Of a stretch of 64,000 nucleotides of DNA, positions 47,305-58,856 are shown in pieces. Location: contig CAUEEP010000752.1 of assembly GCA_958450365.1 (NCBI GenBank), positions 124,001 through 188,000 of the forward strand. The letters are read 5' to 3'. The stretch is from Mesorhabditis belari. Taxonomy: Eukaryota; Nematoda; Chromadorea; Rhabditida; Rhabditidae. The notes under the pieces were generated by a model. That model did no database searches and was not told the origin of the DNA. It saw nothing but the letters and a program-made list of their open reading frames with translations. The first letter of the stretch is position 1. Each line of letters opens with the position of its first letter. The position numbers and the translations under genes are program-made.

Positions 47305-50079
47305 TTAGATATCCATGACATCTGAAAATATTGCCAAAGTTGCATAATATTGAAACTAGAATGAAAATCAAATTAAAACGAACACTTCAGCGGCAATACT
47401 GTCATAGCAAAAGCATTGATTTGACGAATCATAGAAGTTACATCGTTCAAATAGAGCACAAGAGCCACCGATTGCTGCTGGAATTTGACAAACTCTGGCA
47501 AACTGTTAAATTAATCTTGAGTTGGGCAAGTCGGTTCTTTTATGGATTGGGAATACAAAACGTGGTTGCCGTCGAGATTTGAATCCGTGGCCTCTCGCTT
47601 ACCGGGCAAACGCTCTTCAAATGAGCTACACGGACACATAACCCCTTGCCGCCAGGGTAAGATCCTATGCCTTACTCTTTGACTGTCTTGAAAGTCTTGA
47701 AAAATCTTTCATTCATAATTTCCATTATCAAGTCTTGAAAAATCTTTCATTAGTTTGCAAAATTTGAAGTCAGCTTTTCAATTATTATTTTGAGGGAAAT
47801 TTTAGTCCTCTCATAGGCAATAAAACAAGTAAAATAGTCACTTACGTCCCACGACCGTTGTTGGGGAAACGTTTGATGGCAGGTTTGGACATGGCTCTTC
47901 ATTCAAATAGCACTCATCACCACCTCCATCATTGTAGCATGTTGATCCAACCGGGCAGCCTTGACGGAAAGATGCTGAAAATGGTTTTTACTCTGAAAAA
48001 TATTGAATTAGATGTAAAAGCCAATGATTCAAGTGATGTTTCTATTGGGTTGGTGAATTTAAAACTGCCGGACTTTGAACTAAAATTTATTCAACATAAA
48101 ACCATAAATTCATTCCAAATAATTTCCATTATTATTGACGATTTCTGCCCATTTTACAGGCAATTTGCGGATTCCTCTTTCGTAGTAGGATTTTTGGTTT
48201 GTGTGTGAGGCAAGTGTGAGACTCAAAAATGGAGGACTGGAGATGTCCCAGTTTGAGCACTTTTTTCAAAAGAAACCCATTTTGGTGTCAATAGAAAAGT
48301 TGTAGAGCATCAAAAATTAGGCTTATAGCCAAATTCCCAAAAAGACACACTTAGTAGTTTCGCTTAAAATGCAAATTTTGTGAAAATTCGTAAATTTGGC
48401 ATTTCTTGAAAACCAGTTTTTGAATCGTTCTGAAAATTTGGATATAAGCTTAATTTTTGATTCTCCTACAACTTTTCCATTGACACCAAAATGGGTTTCT
48501 TTTGAAGAAAGTGCTCAAACTGTCACATATGATAATAGCCGGCAGTTTTCAATTCACCAACCCAATATTATTGATTTCTTGGCTAGTTAATTTTTTATTA
48601 TGTCTTGTTGTTTTATTTTTGAATTTTATAAATAAATTTATAGAAATTACTTTATTTGGCAAGGTTTTCGGCAAATGCTATATCTTTTTGATTGAAACAT
48701 TTCTTTTGTTAAAATATTAAAATCTCTAATAGTAGTGCACCCAGAGAGGGGATTGAAAAAAACAGTAGTCCGCACTACTATTATAGAAAATGTGGTAATT
48801 CAGTTTTTTTATTACTAACGATTAAGGAAAGAATTTACTGTTGTCAAACTAGAAACTGAATTACAGGGCCAATACCATTTCTTTTGCCTTTTAGGCAACC
48901 GAATTCATTCCTTAAAATAATATTTGAATTACACTTTGCTTTGTATAGGGTGCATTTGATTTACTTTCAGAGTTTCGACTCTGAAAGCATTAGACACAGC
49001 CCTTTCAGGGGAAACGTCTTTTCCTCTGACAATTTTTGCCTTTTCAACACTACACTTGCTGATTTGCATTCTCTACGAATTTTAAGATAACTTTTATCTT
49101 TTAGCATAAACAGCTTTTACACTCATTTCTTATGAAGTACAAAAACTTTTTAACTAAACTAATCTCTGATTTTATTCACTTGTTCAATACTTACATTTAA
49201 ATCCACCCCAAGTGACATTGATCGGAGCATACGGGCAATAGGTTGGCTCATCCGAAAAACACTGGTTATCCCCATTCCACCAGTAACAAATCGTGCCACT
49301 GTCACAGAAGCCGAACGCTGCTAAAATTGAAAAATAGTAGATCTATAGTAGTTCTAACTATAAGTTTTTGAAAACTTTTAGAATAGGAATTTATCATTTG
49401 CGATCTCACCTCAATAACTATTGTGATTAAGATTTTCTTCATAATCCAATCAAACATACGTCCAACCGCTCCCCAAGTGATACTGTCAGGCACAGGAGGA
49501 CAATCACTGAAGCATTGAAGTGCCGGTCCACTGTCGTAGTAATAAGTGTCCGTTGTATCGTAGCAAGTTGTACCATTTGGACATCCATCGATGTAGGCTG
49601 AATGGAAAGGTAAAAATTAAGGCCAATTAGTAACAGATTTGAGAATCGAAAGCGTAATTTTAAAAAAAACCGACGCAGAGTTGCGTGCCAAGTGATGGCT
49701 GGTGGTAGAGGATCACACTGAGCGGTGACCTGGAAATTTTGAACTAAAGTTCTGTCAGAGTAAAGTTGATCAAAACTACAAAATCAATTCATAATCTCAT
49801 GAATATTCGCTTTTCTTTTTCGCCTGTGTAAACTTTTTTAGGTACTCTACTGTGCTAGATGCGGCAGAAACGAGATACTGTGCTTACTAGGCACTGTCGC
49901 ACCGTCTTAGGGAGCACTAACTACTACTGTACAGTGCTGAAATAAGACACGGAATTAAGGTAACGTATTGTACTTTGTAGAATAAATTGTGTTAAGATCA
50001 AATTGAAATTGAGCGAATTGAATACAGTACAAACCTGATGCAAAGCAATGATGACAATTAAAATAAGGAGACTCTGCAT
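47305..50079 (-). CDS. Secreted Cys-rich repeat protein, 6 exons, 169 aa
   Basis: Exons 50079-50035, 49729-49675, 49597-49460, 49320-49195, 47974-47846 and 47321-47305; phases agree and total 170 codons. Signal peptide MQSLLILIVIIALHQ, then units of about 43 residues each encoded largely by one exon with phase-1 borders: CPNGTTCYD...LQCFSDCPPVPDSITWGAVG, FCDSGTICYWW...CFSDEPTYCPYAPINVTWGG, CPVGSTCYND...ECYLNEEPCPNLPSNV. Consensus C-x2-G-T/S-x-C-Y, C-F/Y-x, C-P-x2-P. Short tail HVMDI. I do not recognise a named family; the conserved Cys imply a disulfide-bonded extracellular fold. A mariner MITE (48045-48565) lies in intron 4. Confidence 0.82.
47563..47637 (-). tRNA. tRNA-like sequence, probably a pseudogene
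   Basis: Minus strand reads GTCCGTGTAGCTCATTTGAA, GAGCG, anticodon loop CCGGTAA in a paired stem, and T loop TTCAAAT. T and acceptor stems mispair. Lies in the last intron of the Cys-rich gene. Confidence 0.4.
48045..48565 (-). mobile_element. mariner-derived MITE, copy of the 27297 family
   Basis: TA-flanked TTGGGTTGGTGAATTTAAAA...TTTTCAATTCACCAACCCAA; contains the antisense transposase C terminus. Confidence 0.8.
48724..48796. mobile_element. Short MITE of the CTAATAGTAGTGCACC family
   Basis: ctctaatagtagtgcaccca...actactattatagaaaatg over about 70 bp, in intron 4 of the Cys-rich gene. Confidence 0.55.
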
Positions 50080-50383
50080 GATTCTCCTTTTGGCTTGACT
50101 TCATTTGTTTGAGTCTTTTATATCAAACTTCATTTTGAAAATGCTGCCATTTTTATGCCGATTTGAATGGATTGAATGGAACGCCACGTTCCCACATTTT
50201 CAATGCTGATTGGTCGAATAAACCAGGAAATTTTTGTTTTTGAACAAAGTTCATCAACTAGCACCTCCTGGATGATTTAACTGTTGACTTTTTCAATGAG
50301 ACATTTCAATGAGGCTAAATCGAAATTTTATTGCGGTTAACTTGATATTTAGTTATTATCTTTAAACTATAATACTAATAGCA

Positions 50384-50757
50384 AACTTGTTCCGATTCTT
50401 CCTGACATTCTTACGTTCCAAACTGCTCCCTTATTGCCTTAATCTTCAATTGCTTGAGTGTAAGGAATTGAAGATTAAGGCTAATAGTAACCCATAATAC
50501 TAATAGCAAACCTGTTCCGATCCTTCCTGACATTCTTACGTTCCAAAATGCTCCCTTATTGCCTTAATCTTCAATTGCTTGAGTGTAAGGAATTGGTTCT
50601 CTTTCATTTTCGGAGGAATTGACGGCTTTCGTTCTTCATGAGATTCTTTGTAATTCTTCAATGATGGAGCAATCGTTTCTCCATCAAGACAACCAATCTT
50701 GGCCTGGAAATGATAATTCATCAACACCAAGGACTCTTTGCTGACACCTTGATGAAC
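50384..50757 (-). pseudogene. Duplicated 3' end of the kinase gene's large exon
   Basis: 50494-50757 matches 43860-44100: LVLMNYHFQAKI, LDGETI, KENQFLTLKQLKIKAIRE, then FGT and a TAA. 50384-50500 is a second tandem partial copy. Both carry GGAACGTAAGAATG where the kinase gene has GGAACTCAAGAATG. Both continue through the donor and TAG into 3' sequence, so this is a DNA-level duplication, not a spliced retrocopy. Confidence 0.8.
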
Positions 50758-50778
50758 TTGAACCCATCAAAAATTTCA

Positions 50779-50850
50779 TGCCCTTAAACGGGATTGAATC
50801 GTCGACCTTTGGTTTACAAGACCAACGTTCTATCACTGAGCTAAAAGGGC
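50779..50850 (-). tRNA. tRNA-Thr(TGT), slightly degenerate
   Basis: GCCCTTTTAGCTCAGTGATA start, anticodon stem TTGGT/ACCAA with loop CTTGTAA (TGT), T loop TTCAATC, acceptor 6/7 paired with TAAGGGC. One mismatch each in the D and T stems makes activity uncertain. Confidence 0.6.
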
Positions 50851-50975
50851 TGTTGAAAAGTGAGAAATTGAGAAGAAACTGTTTTTGAATGTTTGAACAG
50901 CTTATTGAGTTCCTTTTGATCAACAAATATCTCATTGATCTATTCATTATCCATTTTTCTTTCTCCCAACTCGTC

Positions 50976-51060
50976 GTCCGTTTAGCTCAGTGGCAGAGCG
51001 TCTGTCTCTTAAAAGAATTGAGTCAACCGAAGGTCATCAGTTCAATCCTGATAGTGGGCA
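50976..51060 (+). tRNA. tRNA-Thr-derived gene with CTT anticodon and intron, probably a pseudogene
   Basis: Same sequence as the tRNA at 51565 apart from scattered changes: GTCCGTT acceptor, loop CTCTTAA (CTT, Lys-type) instead of CTCGTAA, and an anticodon-stem mismatch (TCTGT/ACCGA). The intron-like insert agaattgagtc is kept. Confidence 0.55.
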
Positions 51061-51127
51061 ATTCATTTTTGAAATTTGAGAGGGGCTGTGTCCTTCATGA
51101 AAATAATATGAATTCTTGGATCTCATC

Positions 51128-51199
51128 GTCTCATTGGCTCAGTGGCAGAGCGTCTGTCTAGTAAACAGAAGGTCGCTGGTTCGATTCCAGCATGAGACA
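51128..51199 (+). tRNA. tRNA-Thr(AGT)
   Basis: Full cloverleaf: acceptor GTCTCAT/ATGAGAC 7/7, D arm GCTC/GAGC, anticodon stem TCTGT/ACAGA with loop CTAGTAA (AGT), T arm GCTGG-TTCGATT-CCAGC, discriminator A. A and B box promoters intact. Confidence 0.92.
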
Positions 51200-51377
51200 T
51201 CTATTTTTGAAATTTTTTAGAAGAGAGTGAGCGAATTTCGATTGGTTAAACGAATTTTGCCGGATTCTTGAGGCTTTTCAGAGAGGATCCAATCTCTACG
51301 CAAAAATCGAAAAAATTCAAAAAAGAAATCTGGGGAGGGATTGGAAAAAATACAAAAAAAAACATTTCAAAAATAGA

Positions 51378-51449
51378 TGTCTCATGCTGGAATCGAACCA
51401 GCGACCTTCTGTTTACTAGACAGACGCTCTGCCACTGAGCCAATGAGAC
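51378..51449 (-). tRNA. tRNA-Thr(AGT), inverted copy
   Basis: Identical cloverleaf to 51128-51199 on the other strand. The flanks (aagaattcatattattttca) are shared too, so the unit was duplicated as an inverted block. Confidence 0.92.
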
Positions 51450-51564
51450 GATGAGATCCAAGAATTCATATTATTTTCATGAATGGCACAATTCCCGTTG
51501 AATTTCAAAAATGAAGAGATGAATGAAATAGTTGTTCATCCATTTTTCTTTCTTTCCACGCATC

Positions 51565-51649
51565 GCCCGTTTAGCTCAGTGGCAGAGCGTCTGTCTCGTA
51601 AAAGAATTGAGTAAACAGAAGGTCATCAGTTCAATCCTGATAGTGGGCA
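51565..51649 (+). tRNA. tRNA-Thr(CGT) with a short intron
   Basis: Acceptor GCCCGTT/AGTGGGC pairs allowing G-T, D arm GCTC/GAGC, anticodon stem TCTGT/ACAGA, loop CTCGTAA interrupted after position 37 by about 13 nt (agaattgagtaa), T arm ATCAG-TTCAATC-CTGAT. Confidence 0.8.
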
Positions 51650-51717
51650 ATTCATTTTTGATTGAAATTTGGGAATTGTATCATTCATAAGGATAATTTC
51701 AACTCTGGAATCCCATC

Positions 51718-51806
51718 GTCTCATTGGCTCAGTGGCAGAGCGTCTGTCTAGTACACCTCAATGTCTAGCAAACAGAAGGTCGCTCGTTAGATTCCAGCAT
51801 GAGACA
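51718..51806 (+). pseudogene. tRNA-Thr(AGT) copy with insert and broken T arm
   Basis: Acceptor GTCTCAT/ATGAGAC intact and loop CTAGTA followed by a 17-nt insert (cacctcaatgtctagca). The T arm reads GCTCG-TTAGATT-CCAGC, so the B box and stem are damaged. Confidence 0.65.
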
Positions 51807-52282
51807 TCTATTTTTAAAATGCTTTATGTTTACGATCTCTTCCCGGTTTTCCATCAACCATTTAGCCTCGAGAATTCGTCTATGATCGGAATCCAATGTC
51901 AATAATCGAGAAAATTACGGTTAAAATTGCCACTTTTGGTTGATTCGTTCACAATGGAGAACCCGACAACCCATTTCTGTTTTGAATAGTTTCAGGGTTT
52001 TCCGCGAAAAATGGCTCACCCGAAATGCCCGTTTAAGTTCACGAGTTGACCTTGGATTACCGTTTCCGGCGTAAAAAAATGAAACGTTTAAAAAGTTCAG
52101 TACAGAGTGCGGCAGAATTATAATTGCTTTATCAATTTATTGAGTCTAACTCAGCTCTCGATGCCTCAAATGAATGAATTCTTTTTTGCTAGTGCATTCT
52201 GAGTTACTTGCTATAGGAACAACATTATTGGATAAAGGGAAGTGTTTCCTAAAAGTTCTGAAAATTATTCGAATTGGATCTA

Positions 52283-53128
52283 ATACAGCATTTACGGTAT
52301 TTGATAATATCTACAGGATGACACAAAAGTCCGGGAGCCACCCCGTTTTTAGGGCCAACAGAAAATCTTTTAAAAAACAGTTTAGCAATACGAAATCTAG
52401 ATGAAATTTCGGTCTAGAAAACATTTTTCCGCAAAAACAGAACCTTCTCATCGCGTACTTACCGCACCGCATCATGTAGGTCATTTTAAACCTTCTGAGT
52501 TTTATCTTTAAGAGCTTTTTTTTGACAATCCCTTAATGTTATTTGAATACTCAAGCCAAGATTTCCTGGTGTCAAAAAGTGCACAAAGGCTAGATAACGC
52601 TTCCGGTAACACCTTTTCTTTTGAGGGTAAATAGACGACTAACAAGTGTCATTGTCTAACAAGTGCTATTGGTTATTTCTCAATGATTGAATCAAAAAGC
52701 ACACCGACAACCGTTGATTTCCCTTATTAACCCCATTTTTTAGATAAACAGCCTCCAAGTGATTCCTCACTGTGAGTCAAGCACTTCACTGTAGCGATAG
52801 ACAATATTCGCTAAGTCTTTGTTTATTGGTTGCAAAGTGACAACAGCTGATTAAAGATACTCTAAGAGCCGGTTACTTGTTGCTTTGTTTTGGTTTCTTG
52901 CTTTAAGAGCTGCTTACAGACTCTAAGATTGATGACTATGTACAGAGTGACACAAAAGTTCGAAGGCATCTTGTCCTTCGGTTGTCAAATTCAGCGTTTA
53001 AGATAACAAAAAACTATCCAATGCTGAATATTCTTATAAATGCTCTTTTATGACCCTTCTCTAATAGAAAGCTATGGAATAGTTGTGTCATCCTGTAGAT
53101 ATTATCAAATACCGTAAATGCTGTATTA
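52283..53128. mobile_element. Inverted-repeat element, 45-bp ends, over 700-bp centre
   Basis: aatacagcatttacggtatt + tgataatatctacaggatga at 52283 and complement ending near 53128. The end sequence TTTACGGTA resembles the 530-1232 MITE family. A further CAGGATGACACAAAAG pair is nested at 52315 and about 53090. No ORF of note inside. Confidence 0.65.
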
Positions 53129-53418
53129 GAATGACACTCCCCTGTAGAGTGTGATCAAGACATGTTTTCTAAAAAGTGCTAAACTACCGTAATCTCGCAG
53201 GTCTTAAGTAGAAAGTTATTTTCATTTTCCAGTAATTCTACAGTTTAATCAGTTTCTATTTTTTAAATTCTTGAATCAACATAAGCTGCGCATTTCAGAA
53301 AGCTGTCTCCTGACTCTCAAAAAACACCTGTTTCAATTTTTATTCCCAACTCGTCCACTCTACTTTTTGGCTTCACAAACAGTTACATTTGGCCCACTTT
53401 TCTCACTATCGGACTCAA

Positions 53419-55644
53419 ATGTCAGAATATTCAATGCTCGAGACGCTTTATTTAATTCCACTTTCAATCGATGGCCTTATTTGCTCACTCACTATTGGTA
53501 TATTCAGTTGTGTGAAAGCTCCAGATAATATTAAAGCGTTCAGAATGCTTCAAATTGCGATCATTGTAAGTAAATGATAATTTTGTGTTGATTCTAAGCT
53601 AAATGTTCGTTTTGATCGTTACCTATTATAAGAGAGAGAGTTTATCAGTTTATGATCTTCAATAGCTTCATCATCGCCCATCTTGAAAGAAAAGTCAAAA
53701 AAGAAATGATTGTAATTTCTGTGAGGGCAGTGGCTTGTCAGTTGACACGTTCAAACCTGTCTGCCGCAGCAGGTGATGTTCATCAACAAAATGTTGCCGA
53801 ATATGGCAGGAAAACGTTCAGCCGATTTGTTTCTGTTATTTTTCGTATAAAAAGCATCAAATAAAAGCAACATAATAGTTATCGGCGATAAAAATCTCTC
53901 ACTTGGAAACAACCTCGATTGTTACCCCCCTTTAACATCTCAATTTAGCTATGCTCCCTATCAATGACGCTTGCTTTGTCCTTCGCTTGCCCCGTCATTA
54001 TCCCATCTTTCACCCTCATTTCAGCAAGTTCAATAAATTTCAGTCAAACGGAGATTCTCATATTTTTTGTAAGATGAGATGGTTATTGTTTCTTGTTAAC
54101 TACAAATTCTAGCACATTTATTTATTTCTCTCTATGTTTCATTTTCTTTTACATGTGTATAACTTTTTTCTTCGATGTCTCGCTATATCGTCTCCAGCAT
54201 GGAAAATTCGAGTTCGACTAATATTTTCTGTATGAAATGAAATAATTTTGAAAAATGTTAATTTTTTTAGTTTTTTTACACGAGCGCATTTCTTTTGGTG
54301 ATCACCTTCTTCTTTTACGCTGATTATTTGGTGATTCCTTATCAAATACACGAAAATAATAAGGTAACTTTATTCATATTAAAAATTTTTAGAGAAAAAT
54401 ACAATTAGACAATTCTTAGATCGAATCTTCAATTGATTTTTCGGTTCTTATAAACGATTCAAATTTTTCCCTGTCACTTGCATTAATCGGATTTTACCTG
54501 GTCTTTGCAACGAGGTTGGTCTTTTCAATAGATTAAAGTCCGTGTCGAGCTCATACTTTAAACTAAAAATTCGTTCGACTTATTTGTTAAGTAATACCGG
54601 AGTAACTTAAATCGTTTCAAAGTTAAGCTTTTAGTTGGGTCATTGTTATAGTAACTCTTTTATACAAACTTCCTCATCTTCGGCCTCCTCTGAGTATCAA
54701 AATACAAACGATGCATCAACAACTTTTGCGAGTTTCGTTAGTTCAGGTACATGAGTGGATTCTCGCATGATATTTATTAGGTACTCCGGAGAATAACTGC
54801 ATTTTTTTAATGATTTCAATTGCAAAAGCTTTATTTTAAAAAATTAAAATGATCAAAATAACAACCGTTAGAATCAATGCACTTTTGCTAACTAGTAGCC
54901 AGTTTCTCGATTCCTGCAGCAAGTCGGGCTGTCTAGAGGCGATGAAGTTGATAGAATTTGTATTCGATAGCATTTTTCACCTTTGTTTCGCTCTTGAAAA
55001 TTTTCTAGGTTTGTCTCGACCTCTAGATTTCAAAAAGGTTCCGACCGATTTTGTGTTCACAGATCTATTCGATAATCTTACTAGGGAATGTTGTCAAGTC
55101 AAGATCGAGTTTTCAGGTTCAGAGTCCCCGACGAAAACTCTACCAGATGGGCCAAGGCTCATGTGAAAACTCGATCTCGACTTGACAAAATTTCCTAGTT
55201 AAAACCTTTAATCACTCAAATTAATTGTAAAAAAAGTGTCATTAAAAATATCTAGATAATCTTTTTGATGATAACATGTTTTCTACCTTGGATTATAGTA
55301 TTTTTATCAACACTTGTCCAAGATAAGCAAACAAGTAAGTATTTAAAACTCCTATATATACGGTTTCCTTTTTAGACAAAATTTTATCCAATGCAGTAAT
55401 GATAAGCACTTTGCATTCTTCCGGTAATTGTCTTATCGTTCTTTTTGTGACAAAATACTATCGGGATCTTTTCATTAAACTTTATCAGGTGAATGAATAA
55501 ACAAAGAATGCGATATTGACAAAAATTTGATTAAAATTTCATTTTCAGCATCTCAAAAAGCGATTCACATCACGGATTGGAGATACAACGATAGTTAAAT
55601 CGCGACAACGAAAACCAGATGTTATTCGATCTGATCAATCATGA
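53419..55644 (+). CDS. Str-superfamily 7-TM chemoreceptor, 9 exons, 323 aa
   Basis: Exons 53419-53565, 53949-54068, 54113-54229, 54271-54363, 54420-54514, 54635-54746, 55256-55334, 55376-55488 and 55549-55644; phases agree, 324 codons, typical receptor length. Seven hydrophobic segments: YLIPLSIDGLICSLTIGIF; SMTLALSFACPVIIPSF; a third in HIYLFLSMFHFLLHVYNFF followed by RCLA; AFLLVITFFFYADYLVIPY; LALIGFYLVFA with WVIVIVTLL; IIFLMITCFLPWIIVFLSTL; STLHSSGNCLIVLFVTKYYR. The IKIQTMHQQLLRVSLVQ block before TM6 and the HSxxN...YR motif in TM7 are hallmarks of nematode srh/str/sri-type receptors. Basic C-terminal tail. Probably a chemosensory neuron receptor of unknown ligand. The first exon is the least secure; the exact family within Str is not determined. 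Confidence 0.83.
55080..55198. mobile_element. Short palindromic MITE in chemoreceptor intron 6
   Basis: Arms actagggaatgttgtcaagt + caagatcgagttttca and complement ending cctagt, around a 45-bp centre. Confidence 0.7.
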
Positions 55645-56227
55645 AAAGAACGAAATTTTGTCTTTTATTGTAGTGTTTATAAAATACAAATCCGAACTGC
55701 ATTTTCAAGCACAATCTTTCCCAATATCCTTAAAAGATACCTAGGTACGTATAATAGCCGAGACGCGGTTTAGAAACTTACCTTCTAAACGTGCTGACTT
55801 TTAAAATTTAAGACTGCGTCAACCAAACTTCCAACCAATTACAAACTTGAACGAATAGTTAATCTGCAAAGTAAATACTACAAAGTTAATATGCAAATTG
55901 ATCTTTAACTATTTGTTGAATTTCATCATTTGTCGTCTGATAAAGTTTAACGTTACAAATTCAATCGTGCGTGCAATATCCACAATTTTCCCTGATATCG
56001 CATGAAAGTTTTGTTAAATTTTCTTCTTTGGATGTAAATTGATTGGGCGCTTCTGGACAAACGAAGCTCTAACGATTCTCCCCAAAAACATTGAAATCCT
56101 GGCCACAGGTTTGATGTCTTGCTACATCATCTCCAAAATGGAAATTTCTCCAAAAGGAGAATATTTCTCGTAAGAAATCAATTTGATTGAATTTTTCTAT
56201 ACATATCATGCGCTTTTGATTTTTGAA
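55645..56227. other. Intergenic, no gene seen
   Basis: AT-rich 3' flank of the chemoreceptor gene; no RNA or coding signal recognised. Confidence 0.5.
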
Positions 56228-56653
56228 TTAAAATAGAACAAGTGTTCTAACGGGAACTTTGTGATTGAGGGTCAGTTTGTGTGGGACCCATTTTCCGCAT
56301 CTGTTTCGCTTTCCAATCAAATGTAAATGTTCTTCGATCGTGCTATGATGAGTATTGAACATTTCCGACAACTCCCGAGTGGTGCAAATGGGATCTTCTT
56401 CGATAATTTGCAAAAGTTAAGACTCATCCAGTTTTCGAGGACGTCCTTCGTGATGCTCATCTTCTAGGCTCTCGTTTCCACATTGAAATCGCTCAAACCA
56501 TCGATAACATCGGCTTTCGCTAATACTACCTTCGAAAGGCCTTTGAAATAGAATTATGCTATTTTCGGGCAGATTTCCCAAGCGCAAAGTCATAGAGTAA
56601 AGCAGCTCCCAAGGGCACAAGACAAAAATCGCATTATTCTTCCGCCAACCTAA
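56228..56653 (-). pseudogene. mariner transposase N-terminal fragment
   Basis: Starts at TTAGGTTGGCGGAAGAATAA (56653 down). Reads SRCYRWFERFQCGNESLEDE, a stop, then ICTTRELSEMFNTHHSTIEE and KRCGKW-like RCGKWVPHKL, the two helix-turn-helix parts. The catalytic half and the other end are missing. Confidence 0.75.
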
Positions 56654-56789
56654 TATATTCATTTATTCTAGCTCAAATATATTGGCAACAAGTTATACTT
56701 AAAAATGGTGTTTATTTTGAATAAATATATAGTTTATTTTTTGAAAGATTACAGTTCAAACATTTACTAAAGACTTATGCATCAACTTA

Positions 56790-58058
56790 TTAGGTTGCCC
56801 CATAAGAAATTGCCGTTTTTCAAAAATTTTTATTTTTAACACAAAATAAAAAGTAACAACCTAGATCATACAATATATTTTCCATGATTATTATAGACAT
56901 TTAACCAACGTTTTGGTAACTTTTCAAGTCCTCGCTTATAAAAATCGGGTTTGGCGTGAAAGAAAGTAGTCCTCCAATTCCTCTTCGAGGTCACCTCGGT
57001 TGTTGAATTGCTTGCCTCGAAGGAAATCCTTTAGCGACAAAAATAAGTAATAATCCGAAGGAGCAATATCCGGGCTATCAGCGGGATGTGAAAGTACATT
57101 CCGGTGCAAATTGTTTTCCATAAAATTCTTCGATTTGCTCGATTTGTGAGAAGGAGCGTTTCCTTCAAGCACAACAACGGGACCATTCCATTCATTCTGA
57201 TAAAGCAATCGGTGAATTTTCTGCTCTACCTGTTGCATATGGCGTCTATAAACATCATTGTTAAAAGTTTGGCCCTTCAGGAGGAGCTCCCGAAAAAGTA
57301 TGTCAGAGCAACACCAATTGACACAGAGAAGTCGCTTATTCCCATGAATATTTCGTTTTGACACCACTTTTCCCAATCGACCTTTCCTCAACCATTGTCG
57401 TTTCAACACTCGACCATCATAGAATATCCATGATTGATCATGAGTCACTATATTGGAAAGAGGAAGCCGACCGCATCGATATTCGTTCAGTAGTTGACGG
57501 CATGACCGCGCTCTTTGGTCCTTAATCGAATTGTTCAATTGATAGGGAATTTTCCCCTGTTTCAACCACTTTCTTCCAGTTTTTTTGAGCCAACGCCATA
57601 CTATCATCTTCCTCGATAGTCTTGTGCCAAAATCTGAGTCGATCCTTTGGGATTTTGCCGAAGTCGGCGCCTCAACGCCTGTCGATTCACTTTTCTGGGA
57701 CGACCGCTTCCTCGTTTTCGTGTGAGCCGAGTGTCACCTTTTCGGAACTTCTGAAACCACCATCGTGCAGTCCTTTTTTTGACGATTGTTGATCCATAAA
57801 AAGAATTGATTTCTCTCGTTGCTTTGGCCGCCGAAATCCTCTTCAAATACCGTTCATACATGTGTTGATGGATTTCTTCACGAGACGGCGCCATTTGATC
57901 GATTCTTTTTCTGTTTTTGGTTTCTAAAAACGAAAATTTAGCACACACAACTAGAATTGTAAAGCAGTAAAATAAAAAAGAAAAAGAAAGAGAAAGTGTT
58001 AATTTGTCGCTGAATACGAATCAAATAAAAAACGGCAACTTTTTATGGGACAACCTAA
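56790..58058 (-). mobile_element. Near-full-length mariner transposon
   Basis: 1.27 kb with TTAGGTTGCCCCATAAGAAA...TTTTTATGGGACAACCTAA ends and TA flanks. It contains the transposase pseudogene at 56936-57948. Confidence 0.85.
56936..57948 (-). pseudogene. mariner transposase, frameshifted and missing a catalytic Asp
   Basis: Two overlapping frames (57948-57604 and 57607-56936) join at one frameshift. N-terminal half: KRISAAKATREINSFYG, WWFQKFRKGD, SGRPRKVN. C-terminal half: IVTHDQSWIFYD (first Asp present); VVLEGNAPSHKS, where the usual DNAPxH Asp is Gly; SPDIAPSDYYLF (third Asp present). Inactive on both counts. Confidence 0.85.
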
Positions 58059-58856
58059 TAATACAGCATTTACGGTAGGTTATTTGTCCAACAACGGCCA
58101 ATCAGGGCTAATAATAAGCCAGAAGTTAGGCGGCTTGGACTGGTTTCCAATTCAAACCATTTTTCTTTTGATTTCGCACGGCCCCACCTTGCAAACTTGT
58201 CCAAGGAAAAACTGAAGATTAATGTCTTCCAAAGAGCTCCTGTTTTCCAATTCGATCTCCCAGAAAGCATCTGTTTTCCAATTCTAACCATTTTATGCAT
58301 CAACCTAAGCTCATATTTGTAATTCTTGACCCTTTGACTTGACCATTAACCATTGAATATCTACAAGACATCATGCCAGCCAGCAATTTCCAGAACCGAG
58401 AAAATGAAGAATAAAATAGCGGCTTTTGATCTCGTTTCTTGATAAAGAAATGACAAAAGAGAGATTAGAAAAAGTAGAATTGATTCAATTTGATAATCTG
58501 AAATACAATACACAAGTAATAAGAGTAACCTTTGACTTTGATGCTTGAAAACTAAAATAAACAAGGGACCATAAAAAAGTAGAATTGGATCTCGACCCCA
58601 AGTGGGAAAGGTTTTCGACTTTCTGAAGTAGGACAGGTGGTGGCAACTTTTCCTATTTTGGACTCTGGGATATTCAGAGTTGTTCCAAAGGAATCTTTGG
58701 AACAACTCCTTTTCCTTTGGTCGAGTTCCTTTTTGATAAAGCCAATCGAGGTCTAAATTATTTCTCCAAACACAAACCCTTCCCAAAATTAATGAGAGGA
58801 ATCATTCAGGGGTGAGTATTGAAGTTGAAAGCTTTTACCTTCCAAAACACTTTCAG
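58059..58856. other. Intergenic with transposon debris
   Basis: About 90 bp at 58700-58790 (ggtcgagttcctttttgata) repeats 9653-9740 of ITFG2 intron 11. 'gcatcaacctaa' at 58294 is a mariner end. The 141-codon minus frame at 58361-58786 runs through this repeat and has no support. Confidence 0.45.
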
